Shown piece after piece: positions 9,501-17,046 of a DNA stretch of 64,000 nt. The DNA is taken from contig NZ_CP045928.1 in assembly GCF_009664855.1 (NCBI RefSeq), positions 1,511,049 to 1,575,048 of the forward strand, given 5' to 3'. Each line of letters begins with the position of its first letter. The first letter of the stretch is position 1. This DNA comes from Flavobacterium sp. SLB02. GTDB lineage: Bacteria > Bacteroidota > Bacteroidia > Flavobacteriales > Flavobacteriaceae. Under the pieces are notes generated by a model. It worked only from the letters and a program-made list of their open reading frames with translations, did not search any database and was not told where the DNA came from. The position numbers and the translations under genes are program-made.

Positions 9501-9878
9501 TTGAATAATACAGGATTGAATGCTTTGAATATTAATAACTTAGCATCAGATCGTAACGTGGCAACAGGATATTATGAGTCAGGGGCAAATCCAACAAACT
9601 CACCAATTTTGTCTACGCTTTTCTTAGAAAAGTCTGATTTTATAAGATTAAATGCGGCACGTATAGGTTACAATTTTGATTTGAAAGGATTGAACTGGAT
9701 TAATGGCTTAACACTTTATGTTACAGGAAATAACCTAATTACAATTACAAATTATACAGGATTTGATCCATTAGTAAATACGCCTAAAGCAACCGACGGT
9801 AACCAATCTATTGGAATTGATTACGCAGCTTATCCAACTTCGAGAACGTTCAGTTTCGGAGCAACTTTAAAATTATAA
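6594..9878 (+). CDS. SusC/RagA-type TonB-linked outer-membrane receptor with STN domain, locus 1
   Basis: A 1094-aa receptor. After the signal peptide (residues ~10-28) comes an STN signalling domain (~35-110), which contacts FecR. A carboxypeptidase-D-like regulatory domain follows (~125-195; KIVDENKLPIPGATV, GVFELSV, SYVGYTT). A TonB-box-like ELSEVLVVGYG precedes the plug (~210-330; VDNLLQGKVAGV, TIRGVGSIRSG, GARGSNGVVLVTTKKG). The rest is the 22-strand barrel, ending in FSFGATLKL. It imports an unknown ligand with the SusD lid encoded 3 nt downstream. The STN domain fits the adjacent sigma/FecR pair. No glycoside hydrolase is in this operon, so the substrate cannot be read from neighbours. 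Confidence 0.95.
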   Translation: MYFKPSYLNLKSFIFLVLALLTIESGFSKTNSLKKSKIENKIEKATLVSIFSKLSAQTDYKFSYGQAIIADNTTYTVNYTNESVALILSDLSKKANFNYNINGKLVLIQKAVVPRAVPAKAVDKIRVKGKIVDENKLPIPGATVIESGSSNSTVTDFDGVFELSVGEGKNIEVSYVGYTTKVLAAQSGFMTVQLEPSTAELSEVLVVGYGKQAKKDVTGAVTQLEAANFKQGVNVSVDNLLQGKVAGVRVVNTSGEPGAGVNVTIRGVGSIRSGSTPLFVVDGMPLSNDDTSPAGTNVGFGGSTAKNPLNFLNTSDIESITVLKDASAAAIYGARGSNGVVLVTTKKGSKGEGTLTFDSYMGVSTVAHKLDVLDAGQYRNAIKDKAFDHGGNTDWQDVIFRSAITTNNALSFAKQTESGNYYASVAQMDQEGIIHNSNFKRLSGRINAAESFLDNKRLKVKLNLTASQTTDDGVPTSDDGGSNGQLIVHTLMANPTRSVFDANGKYTNFNMNAHYNPAYLLSIYEDQTRTLRVLGNLEASLRIIDGLEYKLNIGVDRSTSERNTTIYPNLTDLNPKGKYVQNNLDSKNSLVEHYLTYNKAFDKHKFEVLGGFSYQKFERSGTSFSIDGISAQGAGVKPSINPGFAGTQSGTTGYAQENELQSYFGRLNYGFDNKYLLTASMRADGSTRFGDNNKYGYFPSFALGWNISNENFLKDSQTINNLKLRASWGQTGNQEVPNKQTKASYSLAGPDGYYLNDDLNLVNGVSVSRTANPDLKWEVVTQYNVGLDFNLWNDKFYGTVDYFNKTTTDAILYIPSTPLSQTKFIWTNIDGKIVNKGIEIMLGSKIIDRKDFTWNVDVNGSTLNNKIENLPLSEILTGAISGPGQSGVNANIYKSGYSAGSFYLLEHTGFDQNGANVFKDQNGDGKIDNSDRIIIEGALPTFYYGFNSDMRYKNFSFSFSIIGQTGGYLLNNTGLNALNINNLASDRNVATGYYESGANPTNSPILSTLFLEKSDFIRLNAARIGYNFDLKGLNWINGLTLYVTGNNLITITNYTGFDPLVNTPKATDGNQSIGIDYAAYPTSRTFSFGATLKL

Positions 9879-9881
9879 ATT

Positions 9882-11654
9882 ATGAAGACAAAGACATTAT
9901 TAAGCATAAAATTTTTAACATTATTTTCTTTTATTTTTCTACTAAACAGCTGTACTGATCTGGATGAAGTTTTTTTAGATGAAATACCTGGAAATACAGT
10001 TTCAGATCCAGCGGGTTCACTTGCTGCGGCTTATGACAGATTGGGTGACGGAACTTTCGTTGATCATGGAGCCATTTTTGCCATGCAGGAATACACTACA
10101 GATGAAGCTATTTTACCAACTCGTGGAAGTGACTGGGGAGATGGCGGAAAATGGAGAGATATGCACGAATTTACCTGGAGCTCTACCAATTCAATCATTG
10201 TAGGTAACTGGGATTTATTAACAAATGGTATTACACGTTGTATAACGGCTATACAATCGGCTGAACAAAGTTCAATTCCCGAAAAGAAATTATATGCTGC
10301 AGAAGCAAAAGCACTTATGGCTTTTTACACGTATACCACTTTGGATTTATACGCACAGGCTCCATATAAAGATCCAATGGATGCAAAAGCGACTTTACAA
10401 ATTTTAAAAGCTGATACTCAAATAGATAAATTAATTACAGATGTTGAGGCTTTAATTCCTGATTTAGCTGATATTGGAACGCAGAGAACCTATCAGGGAA
10501 GATTTACCAAACAAGCCGCTTATGCTTTTTTAGCCAACATGTATTTAAATCGTGCTGTATTCAAAGATCGTTACAATGCATCATCAAATTTCAATTTCAA
10601 TGAACCAGCTGTAACAGGAAGCGCAGGAACAGATATGGATCGTGTTATTTATTACACGTCGTTACTAATCGATTCAGGAAAATTCAGTTTAGAAAGTGAC
10701 TTTTTCAAAAACTTTGCAAGAGACAACAATAACGGTAAAGAGCTTATTTTTGCCATTTCTCAAAAAATAGATTACATCCGTAACGGTTCAAACAGTTTTG
10801 CATATGTGTGTATGGAGCGTAACCAGAGAACATCTGCTGCAAACAGAGGAACAAATGCAGCTTGTACAACACCTGAATTCTACGCATCATGGGATGGCAA
10901 TCATGACGATCCACGATTTGAACAACATTACCAATATGCTGATGGTACATGGTTCATGAACGATGGTACAGATGTAAGTGTTCCTGCAACAGATATCGTA
11001 CCTAAAAGCAGCCCGGCTTTGCCATGGTTCCATTTCAACAGAGGAATCCAGGCAGGACTTCAATACGGCCCAATATTATTGCCTTCAGGATCTCTTGAAA
11101 TGGTAGGTAACCGTATCAAAGTTTCTCCATTATTTATGGAAAAAAGTACCGGTACAAGAATGAATTTTACCCCATCATTAACATTTGCAGACCCTACTAA
11201 ATCTGTTTTTGCTCAAAACGAAATCAATCAGGGAGCCCGTGTTTTTAAATACGAATTTGATCCTGAAGGAGGAAATGGTAACAGTAATGTCGATATTCCA
11301 TTATTCCGTTTAGGAGGAATTTATGCCATGAGAGCCGAAGCTTATTTTAGAAAAGGAAGCACAGGTTTAGCCATGATCGATCTTAATACACTGCGTACAA
11401 GCAGAAAAAGAGAGTCATTATTTGGTAATGCTCCGGGGAAAGCCCTTACGTCTTTAGATGCAGCGCAATTGTACAAAGAATTAGGTTTCGAATTGTACTG
11501 GGAATTACAAAGAAGACCACAAAGTATCCGTTTTGGAAAATTCGATTTAGCCGGAACTGCAAAAGCTGCTTCTCAACCCTTTAGAAGAGCATTTCCAATT
11601 CCACAAACCGTAATTGACCAAAAGGTATTCAAACAAAATCAAGGATATAATTAA
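9882..11654 (+). CDS. SusD/RagB-family surface lipoprotein, locus 1
   Basis: A 590-aa lipoprotein with a lipobox ending at Cys24 (LLNSC). It has the SusD pattern of helical TPR-like repeats: an early GNWDLLTNGITRCITAIQSA and AEAKALMAFYTYTTLDLYAQAPY, a central RFTKQAAYAFLANMYLNRA, and the C-terminal LRTSRKRESLF and LGFELYWELQRRPQSIRFGKF motifs. It should act as the substrate-binding lid of the SusC encoded 3 nt upstream, anchored on the outer surface. It is the last gene of the operon, ahead of a clear terminator. Confidence 0.95.
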   Translation: MKTKTLLSIKFLTLFSFIFLLNSCTDLDEVFLDEIPGNTVSDPAGSLAAAYDRLGDGTFVDHGAIFAMQEYTTDEAILPTRGSDWGDGGKWRDMHEFTWSSTNSIIVGNWDLLTNGITRCITAIQSAEQSSIPEKKLYAAEAKALMAFYTYTTLDLYAQAPYKDPMDAKATLQILKADTQIDKLITDVEALIPDLADIGTQRTYQGRFTKQAAYAFLANMYLNRAVFKDRYNASSNFNFNEPAVTGSAGTDMDRVIYYTSLLIDSGKFSLESDFFKNFARDNNNGKELIFAISQKIDYIRNGSNSFAYVCMERNQRTSAANRGTNAACTTPEFYASWDGNHDDPRFEQHYQYADGTWFMNDGTDVSVPATDIVPKSSPALPWFHFNRGIQAGLQYGPILLPSGSLEMVGNRIKVSPLFMEKSTGTRMNFTPSLTFADPTKSVFAQNEINQGARVFKYEFDPEGGNGNSNVDIPLFRLGGIYAMRAEAYFRKGSTGLAMIDLNTLRTSRKRESLFGNAPGKALTSLDAAQLYKELGFELYWELQRRPQSIRFGKFDLAGTAKAASQPFRRAFPIPQTVIDQKVFKQNQGYN

Positions 11655-11685
11655 AAGTTTTGTGTTAGTTTATTTTTTTTTACAA

Positions 11686-11722
11686 AGAGCCTGTTTCGAA
11701 AGAGACAGGCTTTTGTCTTTTT
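11686..11722 (+). terminator. Terminator of sigma/FecR/SusCD locus 1
   Basis: The arms AGCCTGTTTC and GAGACAGGCT (about 11688-11711) pair over ten positions with one G-T wobble. A T-rich tract follows (ttttgtcttttt), 32 nt past the susD stop. Confidence 0.8.
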
Positions 11723-12204
11723 AGTTCTCAAGGTTATACATAAAGTAAAAACCTTTGAACCTTTACAACTAATCTCAAGCGCTAAAAAAAATAGAACCTT
11801 AGCAGCATAGTATCTCAGAGCCTTAACAATAGGGGATTCACCATCCCGATAGGAGGAAAAAGTTACCTTGCGCGTATACGCCCTCTTATCGGGATACTGT
11901 CGGGCTTTCGCTGCTACTTCGCTAACTTAGCTCTATTCCTTATGTGCGTGTAGTTTTCAAAAGAGGATTTACCGGGTTTATCTTTCAAGAATAAAAATGC
12001 ATCTTTCATAGGCAAAACCCACAATGAGAAAACCTCCGAACCTTTACACCTCAAAAACAAAGTAGTTATAATATAAAACTCAACCGAGATCTTATAAGAT
12101 TCAAAACCAATTCTATAACTAAATTTGATAGTAATTTTCAACCCTTCGAAAATTTCAAAAAGTATAAAAATTCAAGAATCACTAATTCAAAAAAATCGCA
12201 TAAA
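11723..12204. repeat. Repeat-rich gap with an ATCCCGATA inverted pair
   Basis: About 480 bp without a supportable gene. It holds a 9-bp inverted pair ATCCCGATA (11843-11851) and TATCGGGAT (11887-11895), which can form a stem with a 35-nt loop. Two diverged direct copies of 'aaaacctttgaacctttaca' lie near 11750 and 12030. A TAAATTTG element at 12120-12127 matches the Bacteroidetes -7 consensus and may belong to the gene at 12205, but no good -33 TTG is visible. Confidence 0.55.
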
Positions 12205-12579
12205 ATGATACATCAAATCGATACAACAGACAATATTGTAGCTTTTAGAGCTTTGGCCGAAGTAACAAAAGAAGACTTTCTTAGCGTAGTTGTTCCCGCT
12301 GTAGAGCATTTAGTTAAGCAAAGTAACGAAGTCAACTTTTTATTAGTTCTCGACACTGATATTCAGAATTTTACAGCCGGTGCCTGGTTGCAGGATGCTT
12401 TACTAGGATTAAAACATTTAGGAAAATGGAATAGGGCAGCAATTGTAACAGATTCTGAGGAAATCATAACTTTTACAAACGGTTTTAGTTTTGTCGTTCC
12501 CGGAGAATTTAAAGGATTTAAAAAATTAGAATTCAACAAAGCTTTAAATTGGGTCGAAGGAAATATTCAAATTAAATAA
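12205..12579 (+). CDS. SpoIIAA-like (STAS/SEC14 fold) protein
   Basis: A 124-aa cytoplasmic protein matching the SpoIIAA-like family. The N-terminal strand is NIVAFRALAEVTKEDFLSVV. A middle strand, FLLVLDTD, is followed by GAWLQDALLGLKHLGKWNRAAIVTD and the closing FNKALNWVE helix. In this family AAIVTD ends a strand next to the ligand-facing surface. Members are small proteins, sometimes stress-linked, without assigned biochemistry. It is probably monocistronic: repeats lie upstream, and degenerate sequence and a terminator lie downstream. The start has no upstream in-frame alternative. Confidence 0.75.
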   Translation: MIHQIDTTDNIVAFRALAEVTKEDFLSVVVPAVEHLVKQSNEVNFLLVLDTDIQNFTAGAWLQDALLGLKHLGKWNRAAIVTDSEEIITFTNGFSFVVPGEFKGFKKLEFNKALNWVEGNIQIK

Positions 12580-12676
12580 TCATTGGCAGTATAAGCTTAT
12601 AAATTGATTTTAATTGAAGTAAATTAGCTCAGATGTCAAGGCTTTAAATTAAAATTGGTTTATGTTTTTACCCCCA

Positions 12677-12857
12677 GTATCAGATCCAAGGGTTAATGCT
12701 GTGGCTTAAGATACTGTAAAAAATCTTGGCCATAAAGAATACAGTACATAAAGCAGCGACAGGGAAACAACAACAACCCAATACAACTAAAATAGTATCA
12801 GATCCAACAGCTAATCCTGTTCGATTGGATACCGTAAAAAGTCCCACTAAAAAATAG
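12677..12857 (+). pseudogene. Degenerate tandem-repeat coding remnant
   Basis: Two related segments read as peptide repeats. The first (from 12677) gives VSDPRVNAVA, a stop, then DTVKNLG. The second (from 12795) gives VSDPTANPVRLDTVKSPTKK and a stop at 12855-12857. The copies start 118 nt apart, so they are in different frames, and the first has internal stops. No start codon or full frame remains. This looks like the decayed end of a low-complexity repeat protein. Confidence 0.45.
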
Positions 12858-12887
12858 AAGTTAAGTTGAATCTTAAGAATGTAAATG

Positions 12888-12913
12888 GCCTGTAAATATT
12901 CAGGCTTTTTTTA
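12888..12913 (+). terminator. Intrinsic terminator
   Basis: The stem GCCTG (12888-12892) pairs with CAGGC (12901-12905) over an 8-nt loop and is followed by a T-rich tract of eight. It would end transcripts from the SpoIIAA-like gene and the remnant after it. Confidence 0.7.
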
Positions 12914-12928
12914 TTTCCAAAATTTAAA

Positions 12929-12988
12929 AGCCACGAATTCAGGAATCTTTCTAGCTGATGATGTAGCATGATCCGTGAATTCGTGGCT
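12929..12988. repeat. 13-bp inverted repeat between convergent genes
   Basis: AGCCACGAATTCA (12929-12941) and TGAATTCGTGGCT (12976-12988) are perfect inverted copies 34 nt apart. T-rich sequence lies beyond both arms. The position between convergent genes suggests a bidirectional terminator or a dispersed palindrome. Confidence 0.7.
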
Positions 12989-13032
12989 GACAAATATTTT
13001 TTTTGGTTTCTTATTTAAACTAAAAGAAATTT

Positions 13033-13314
13033 TTAGTGATTGTATTCGATACCACTACTATCAGTAAGTTCTTTCTTTGCTTTAGATACCTTGGTAAATT
13101 GTTTGTAAGCTGCTGACGCCAATAATGGTAAAGCAAGACCTCCAATAAGGTTACCTACTTTATTTTGTCCCGCTTTTTTTAGTACAGCGCCAACTATAAG
13201 AGAACTAACTCCAGCGCAGGCAAGCTGTTTTGCAGAAAGGTTTGGTATTTTGTTATTTGTTTTTTCAGGGGTAATTCCGTGTAATAATGGATCTATAAAA
13301 TTTAAATTTTCCAT
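13033..13314 (-). CDS. Small glycine/alanine-rich hydrophobic protein, unknown
   Basis: A 93-aa protein that I do not recognise. It starts with a polar leader (~30 residues), then two adjacent hydrophobic, small-residue stretches: CAGVSSLIVGAVL (~33-45) and VGNLIGGLALPLLASAAY (~53-70). A basic, polar tail follows. This suggests a membrane-associated hairpin. The gene is 31 nt downstream of the membrane-protein gene at 13346-13747 on the same strand, so the two may be co-transcribed. The neighbourhood of other small proteins and a catalase hints at general stress expression, which is inference. Confidence 0.6.
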   Translation of the reverse strand: MENLNFIDPLLHGITPEKTNNKIPNLSAKQLACAGVSSLIVGAVLKKAGQNKVGNLIGGLALPLLASAAYKQFTKVSKAKKELTDSSGIEYNH

Positions 13315-13345
13315 AAGTTTTCAATTTATTTAGTTATACTTTTTT

Positions 13346-13747
13346 TTATGCAGATAGCTTATCGCCATCTGTCTGGTTCTCAATTTTTTCGATTTCTACT
13401 TTTTCTTTTTTAATAGCCTGTCTCAATAAAGCAAAAAGGCTCATATAGACATTAGCCATAAAAACAAGCGAAAATCCTGCCAAAATATAGCCACGCCAAT
13501 CATTTAGCAAAAGTTTATAATTACAAAGGATTAAAAAAGCAATTGTGACATAATGGCTAAAACAGTATTCGCAGGTAAAGAGATAAAAAACCTTTCTGGA
13601 CAAAATTGTCTTATCATTTTTAGAATGTTTTACACACCATTCGCGAGGCTCTTTAAATATTTCTTCATGCGTTACAGTCCAGCTGATGCAAGCTATCGGG
13701 ATAGCCAGAACAAATAACCAGACAATTTGAATTGTTATCTCCATCAT
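13346..13747 (-). CDS. Small membrane protein with a CEYCFSHY motif, unknown
   Basis: A 133-aa integral membrane protein. Three hydrophobic segments are visible: residues ~5-25 (IQIVWLFVLAIPIACISWTV), ~65-80 and ~87-108. A cytoplasmic loop with RKVFYLFTCEYCFSHY carries a CxxC pair just before the second segment. The CxxC next to a membrane helix resembles the layout of small DUF1360-type proteins, but the match is too weak to assign. The last ~20 residues are charged. It is likely co-transcribed with the gene at 13033-13314. Confidence 0.6.
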   Translation of the reverse strand: MMEITIQIVWLFVLAIPIACISWTVTHEEIFKEPREWCVKHSKNDKTILSRKVFYLFTCEYCFSHYVTIAFLILCNYKLLLNDWRGYILAGFSLVFMANVYMSLFALLRQAIKKEKVEIEKIENQTDGDKLSA

Positions 13748-13883
13748 ACAAATGCATTTTCTTACTCGATTATAATTTGTTTAAAACCAATAGCTTAAAA
13801 TTACATCAATTTGCATTTAAATAGATTACATAGTTTTAATTTTTTATTATAGAATTTTATAGCAAATTTCAGATTTCAATTTA

Positions 13884-13922
13884 CAAAAAATAACCGTTAA
13901 GTTTTAAGTGCTTAACGGTTAT
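13884..13922 (-). terminator. Terminator of the acidic-protein gene
   Basis: A 12-bp perfect stem, ATAACCGTTAAG (13890-13901) with CTTAACGGTTAT (13911-13922), has a 9-nt loop. On the minus strand it is followed by six T and lies 23 nt past the stop of the gene at 13946-14320. Confidence 0.85.
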
Positions 13923-13945
13923 CTAACTATAATATTTCATGATTT

Positions 13946-14320
13946 CTAGAAATTTTCCGGATTCGTACTCGGAAAAGGATCGTGGGATACCTCGTCTAAA
14001 TCCTCTTCAATATCTCTCAGATTTTCATCATTTTCTGAATCATCATCATCCAGATCGCCGTCTTTTTCTACTGCATTATCCAAATCTTCCGGATCTTCGT
14101 CATTCGTGATTTGATCTTCTCCGTTTAGAATAGGTTCTCCGTCAGGATTATTTTCGTTTCTGTTATAATCGTTTGTTTGGTGATTAACATCATCGATAAA
14201 TTCTTCCTGAATCTGGTATTTTTCATCCTGATTAGCATTTTCCTTATCAATAAGTGTGTCTAAGTCCTGATTAAAATCACGATTTTCCTGACCGTAATTT
14301 TTATTGTTTTCATTTTCCAT
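13946..14320 (-). CDS. Highly acidic, probably disordered protein
   Basis: A 124-aa protein made mainly of D, E, N and Q with almost no hydrophobic core: tracts such as DGDLDDDDSENDENLRD and a C-terminal DPFPSTNPENF. No domain is recognised. Such proteins are usually intrinsically disordered. The gene lies 22 nt after the 48-aa lysine-rich protein gene on the same strand, so a very acidic and a very basic small protein may be made together. Its function cannot be inferred beyond possible stress or osmotic roles suggested by the nearby catalase. Confidence 0.6.
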   Translation of the reverse strand: MENENNKNYGQENRDFNQDLDTLIDKENANQDEKYQIQEEFIDDVNHQTNDYNRNENNPDGEPILNGEDQITNDEDPEDLDNAVEKDGDLDDDDSENDENLRDIEEDLDEVSHDPFPSTNPENF

Positions 14321-14342
14321 AGTTAGTATACTTTAGAATTAA

Positions 14343-14489
14343 TTACTTCTTTGCCGAAGGCTTCTTCCCATCTTTTTCATTTGGTTTAGTTTCTCTTTTT
14401 GCAGATGTTTCTTTTTTGTCTATTTTTTTGTCCATAGACTTTGCACCGGATGTCGAGGTGCTGCTGTTTTTTTGATCTGTAGTTTTCAT
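14343..14489 (-). CDS. 48-aa lysine-rich small protein
   Basis: A short frame from ATG (14489-14487) to TAA (14345-14343) encodes 48 residues with about 14 Lys and many Ser/Thr, beginning MKTTDQKNSSTSTSGAK and ending DGKKPSAKK. It has no hydrophobic segment. Composition resembles small basic stress or nucleic-acid-associated proteins. Support for a real gene comes from its position: it fills the space upstream of the acidic-protein gene on the same strand, the start is clean, and the same terminator would serve both. No family is assigned. Confidence 0.5.
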   Translation of the reverse strand: MKTTDQKNSSTSTSGAKSMDKKIDKKETSAKRETKPNEKDGKKPSAKK

Positions 14490-14743
14490 GATATTTTTTT
14501 AAATGTTTGTTATGGTACAAATCTACTTCCTCAATGCTGCTTGTTTCTTACAAAAAAACATATTCTAATTGTATAATTAACAGCACCTTATAATGTAAGT
14601 TTTTTGTTGAATGATATAACTTTTCAGCACAGTTAAAAATCTATTTTCTAAAAGAATTAGTCAATATTTATAACTGATTATCAAATGTTTAAATGATGTA
14701 ATCTTTGACTATAATCATGTAAGCAGTTGGTTGTATTGTACCC

Positions 14744-14751
14744 TACATTTG
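14744..14751 (+). promoter_or_regulatory. Candidate Bacteroidetes -7 element for the catalase gene
   Basis: TACATTTG matches the TAnnTTTG consensus exactly. A TTG lies at 14727-14729, but at 14 nt the spacing is shorter than the usual ~19. The start of katE is ~112 nt further on, leaving a long leader that includes the hairpin at 14764-14819. Confidence 0.4.
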
Positions 14752-14763
14752 TCAGGCTTGTTA

Positions 14764-14819
14764 CAGTTTATAATTCTCGCTGACTATTTTAATGACTTAT
14801 TAAATGAGAATATAAACTG
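14764..14819 (+). promoter_or_regulatory. Long hairpin in the katE leader
   Basis: CAGTTTATAATTCTC (14764-14778) pairs with GAGAATATAAACTG (14806-14819) apart from one bulged base, with a 27-nt loop. It lies between the candidate promoter and the catalase start and lacks a following T-run, so it looks like an RNA leader structure or a protein-binding palindrome rather than a terminator. Confidence 0.45.
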
Positions 14820-14862
14820 CTTTTTAAAACCATTTTTAAAATCCTAAACAACTATCAAAAAA

Positions 14863-17013
14863 ATGAAAAATTCAAAGAAACCAAGTCAGGATCATGCTGA
14901 TGAAAAACAAAGAGATTTAGAATTTAATAAATCAAATGCTGAGAATCAATTTCTGACCACCAATCAGGGAGTGAAAATTAATGACAACAACAATTCACTA
15001 AAAGCTGGTGAAAGAGGACCATCTTTACTGGAAGATTTTATTCTTAGAGAAAAAATTACCCATTTTGATCACGAACGTATTCCCGAAAGAATCGTACATG
15101 CAAGAGGTTCGGCAGCTCACGGTTATTTTGAATTGTATGAGTCGATGGAGAAATATACCAAAGCCGGTTTTCTTAACGATAAAAGCATCAAAACGCCTGT
15201 ATTTGTCCGTTTTTCAACTGTCGCAGGTTCAAGAGGTTCAACCGATTTAGCGCGTGACGTACGCGGATTCTCGGTTAAATTTTACACACAGGAAGGAAAT
15301 TATGATTTGGTAGGAAACAATATGCCTGTCTTTTTTATTCAGGATGCCATGAAATTTCCTGATTTAATACACGCAGTAAAACCCGAACCACATCACGAAA
15401 TGCCTCAGGCAGCATCGGCTCACGATACTTTTTGGGATTTTATTTCTTTAATGCCAGAATCGATGCACATGATTATGTGGGTAATGAGCGACAGGGCAAT
15501 CCCCAGAAGTTTAAGAATGATGGAAGGTTTTGGAGTACACACCTTTAGATTCATAAATAAAAATAACGAATCGTATTTCGTGAAATTTCATTGGAAACCT
15601 AAATTAGGAACTCACGCTGTAGCTTGGGATGAAGCACAAAAAATATCAGGTAAAAACTCCGATTTTCACAGGCAGGATTTATGGGAAGCCATTGAAGGCG
15701 GAAACTTTCCTGAATGGGAATTAGGCGTACAAATCATTCCTGAAGCCGACGAACATAAATTCGAATTTGATCTTTTGGACCCAACCAAATTGGTTCCGGA
15801 AGAACTGGTTCCCGTGCAAATTATAGGTAAAATGGTTCTGAATAAAAATCCGGATAACTTTTTTGCAGAAACAGAGCAGGTTGCTTTTCACCCAGGACAT
15901 GTAGTTCCTGGAATCGATTTCTCGAATGATCCCTTATTACAAGGAAGATTATTCTCATATACCGATACGCAATTATCAAGATTAGGAAGTCCTAATTTTC
16001 ATGAAATCCCAATCAACCGTACTGTTGCGCCTATGCACAACAATCAGCGTGACGGACATATGCGCCAGGAAATTCCAACCGGTCGTGTGAGTTATCATCC
16101 TAATTCATTAGGCGGTGGTTGTCCGTTTCAGGCAAAAATAGACGAAGGAGGTTTTAGTAGTTTCAACGAACGAATCGATGCGCAAAAAATACGTGAAAGA
16201 AGCGAGAGTTTCTCAGACCATTTTAGCCAGGCAAAACTTTTCTTCAACAGCCAAACGCCAATTGAGCAAAACCATATTGGAGAGGCTTTGTCTTTTGAAT
16301 TAGGAAAAGTAGAAACAAAAGCCATTAGAGAACGTATTTTGGGATTAATTTCTCAAATCGATAAAAATCTGGCGACAAAAGTAGGTAAGGCATTAGGTAT
16401 GAATGTACCAACTGAACTTGAAAAACCAATTAATCAAGGCGTTGGAGCTGATGATGAAGGGAAACAAGAGCCGAGAGAAGTAAAACAATCTATAGATAAT
16501 TCGGATGCTTTAAGTATGTTGAAAAATCCAACTATTTCGAATACTATTGCCACAAGACAAGTTGCTTTTTTATGTGCAGAAGGCGTAAATGCAGAATCTG
16601 TAAAAACCATGAAACTAGCCTTAAAAGATGCCCGAGCAAAAGCTGTAATTATCGCACCGCATTTAGGTACAATTGTATCAGAAGAAGGTCTGGAAATTGC
16701 TGTAGATCAAAGTTATCTTATTGCCGCTTCGGTATTGTTTGATGCTGTTTATATTCCGGCAGGAAAAGGAATTTTGGCACTTAAAAACAAGAAAGAAGTA
16801 GGTGAATTTATAAAAGATGCTTACCATCACTGTAAGTTTATCGCAGCCGAAGGTCAGGGCGTTCAGGTTCTTCCTTTAAAAGACGACGTGCACAAAGATG
16901 CGGGAATTTTAACCAGCGAAAAAATAGGGGATAAGGCTTTGGCCACTTCTTTTATAAAAGCAATGGGAAGACACCGTTTCTGGGAAAGAGAAGAGTTATT
17001 AAAAAAAGAATAA
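14863..17013 (+). CDS. katE: Large-subunit monofunctional catalase (HPII/KatE type)
   Basis: A 716-aa heme catalase that breaks H2O2 into water and oxygen. The catalytic His79 sits in ERIVHARGSAAHGYF. The proximal region has VRFSTVAGSRGSTDLARD, and the distal Asn lies in LVGNNMPVFF. The heme-ligand signature RLFSYTDTQLSRLG contains Tyr366. The C-terminal ~150 residues (from about 560, TRQVAFLCAEGVN) form the class I glutaminase-like/DJ-1 domain that marks clade 2 large-subunit catalases; full length is normal for that clade. It is followed after 33 nt by a membrane protein gene in the same direction, with a small 8-bp hairpin (17018-17036) between them. Confidence 0.95.
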   Translation: MKNSKKPSQDHADEKQRDLEFNKSNAENQFLTTNQGVKINDNNNSLKAGERGPSLLEDFILREKITHFDHERIPERIVHARGSAAHGYFELYESMEKYTKAGFLNDKSIKTPVFVRFSTVAGSRGSTDLARDVRGFSVKFYTQEGNYDLVGNNMPVFFIQDAMKFPDLIHAVKPEPHHEMPQAASAHDTFWDFISLMPESMHMIMWVMSDRAIPRSLRMMEGFGVHTFRFINKNNESYFVKFHWKPKLGTHAVAWDEAQKISGKNSDFHRQDLWEAIEGGNFPEWELGVQIIPEADEHKFEFDLLDPTKLVPEELVPVQIIGKMVLNKNPDNFFAETEQVAFHPGHVVPGIDFSNDPLLQGRLFSYTDTQLSRLGSPNFHEIPINRTVAPMHNNQRDGHMRQEIPTGRVSYHPNSLGGGCPFQAKIDEGGFSSFNERIDAQKIRERSESFSDHFSQAKLFFNSQTPIEQNHIGEALSFELGKVETKAIRERILGLISQIDKNLATKVGKALGMNVPTELEKPINQGVGADDEGKQEPREVKQSIDNSDALSMLKNPTISNTIATRQVAFLCAEGVNAESVKTMKLALKDARAKAVIIAPHLGTIVSEEGLEIAVDQSYLIAASVLFDAVYIPAGKGILALKNKKEVGEFIKDAYHHCKFIAAEGQGVQVLPLKDDVHKDAGILTSEKIGDKALATSFIKAMGRHRFWEREELLKKE

Positions 17014-17046
17014 TTTTTTAGAAATGTAATTTCTAATAAGCAGGAA

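Noticed and set aside
11914..12141. 75-aa minus-strand frame
   Set aside because: It lies in repeat-rich DNA antisense to the SpoIIAA-like gene's upstream region, with no start signal or domain.
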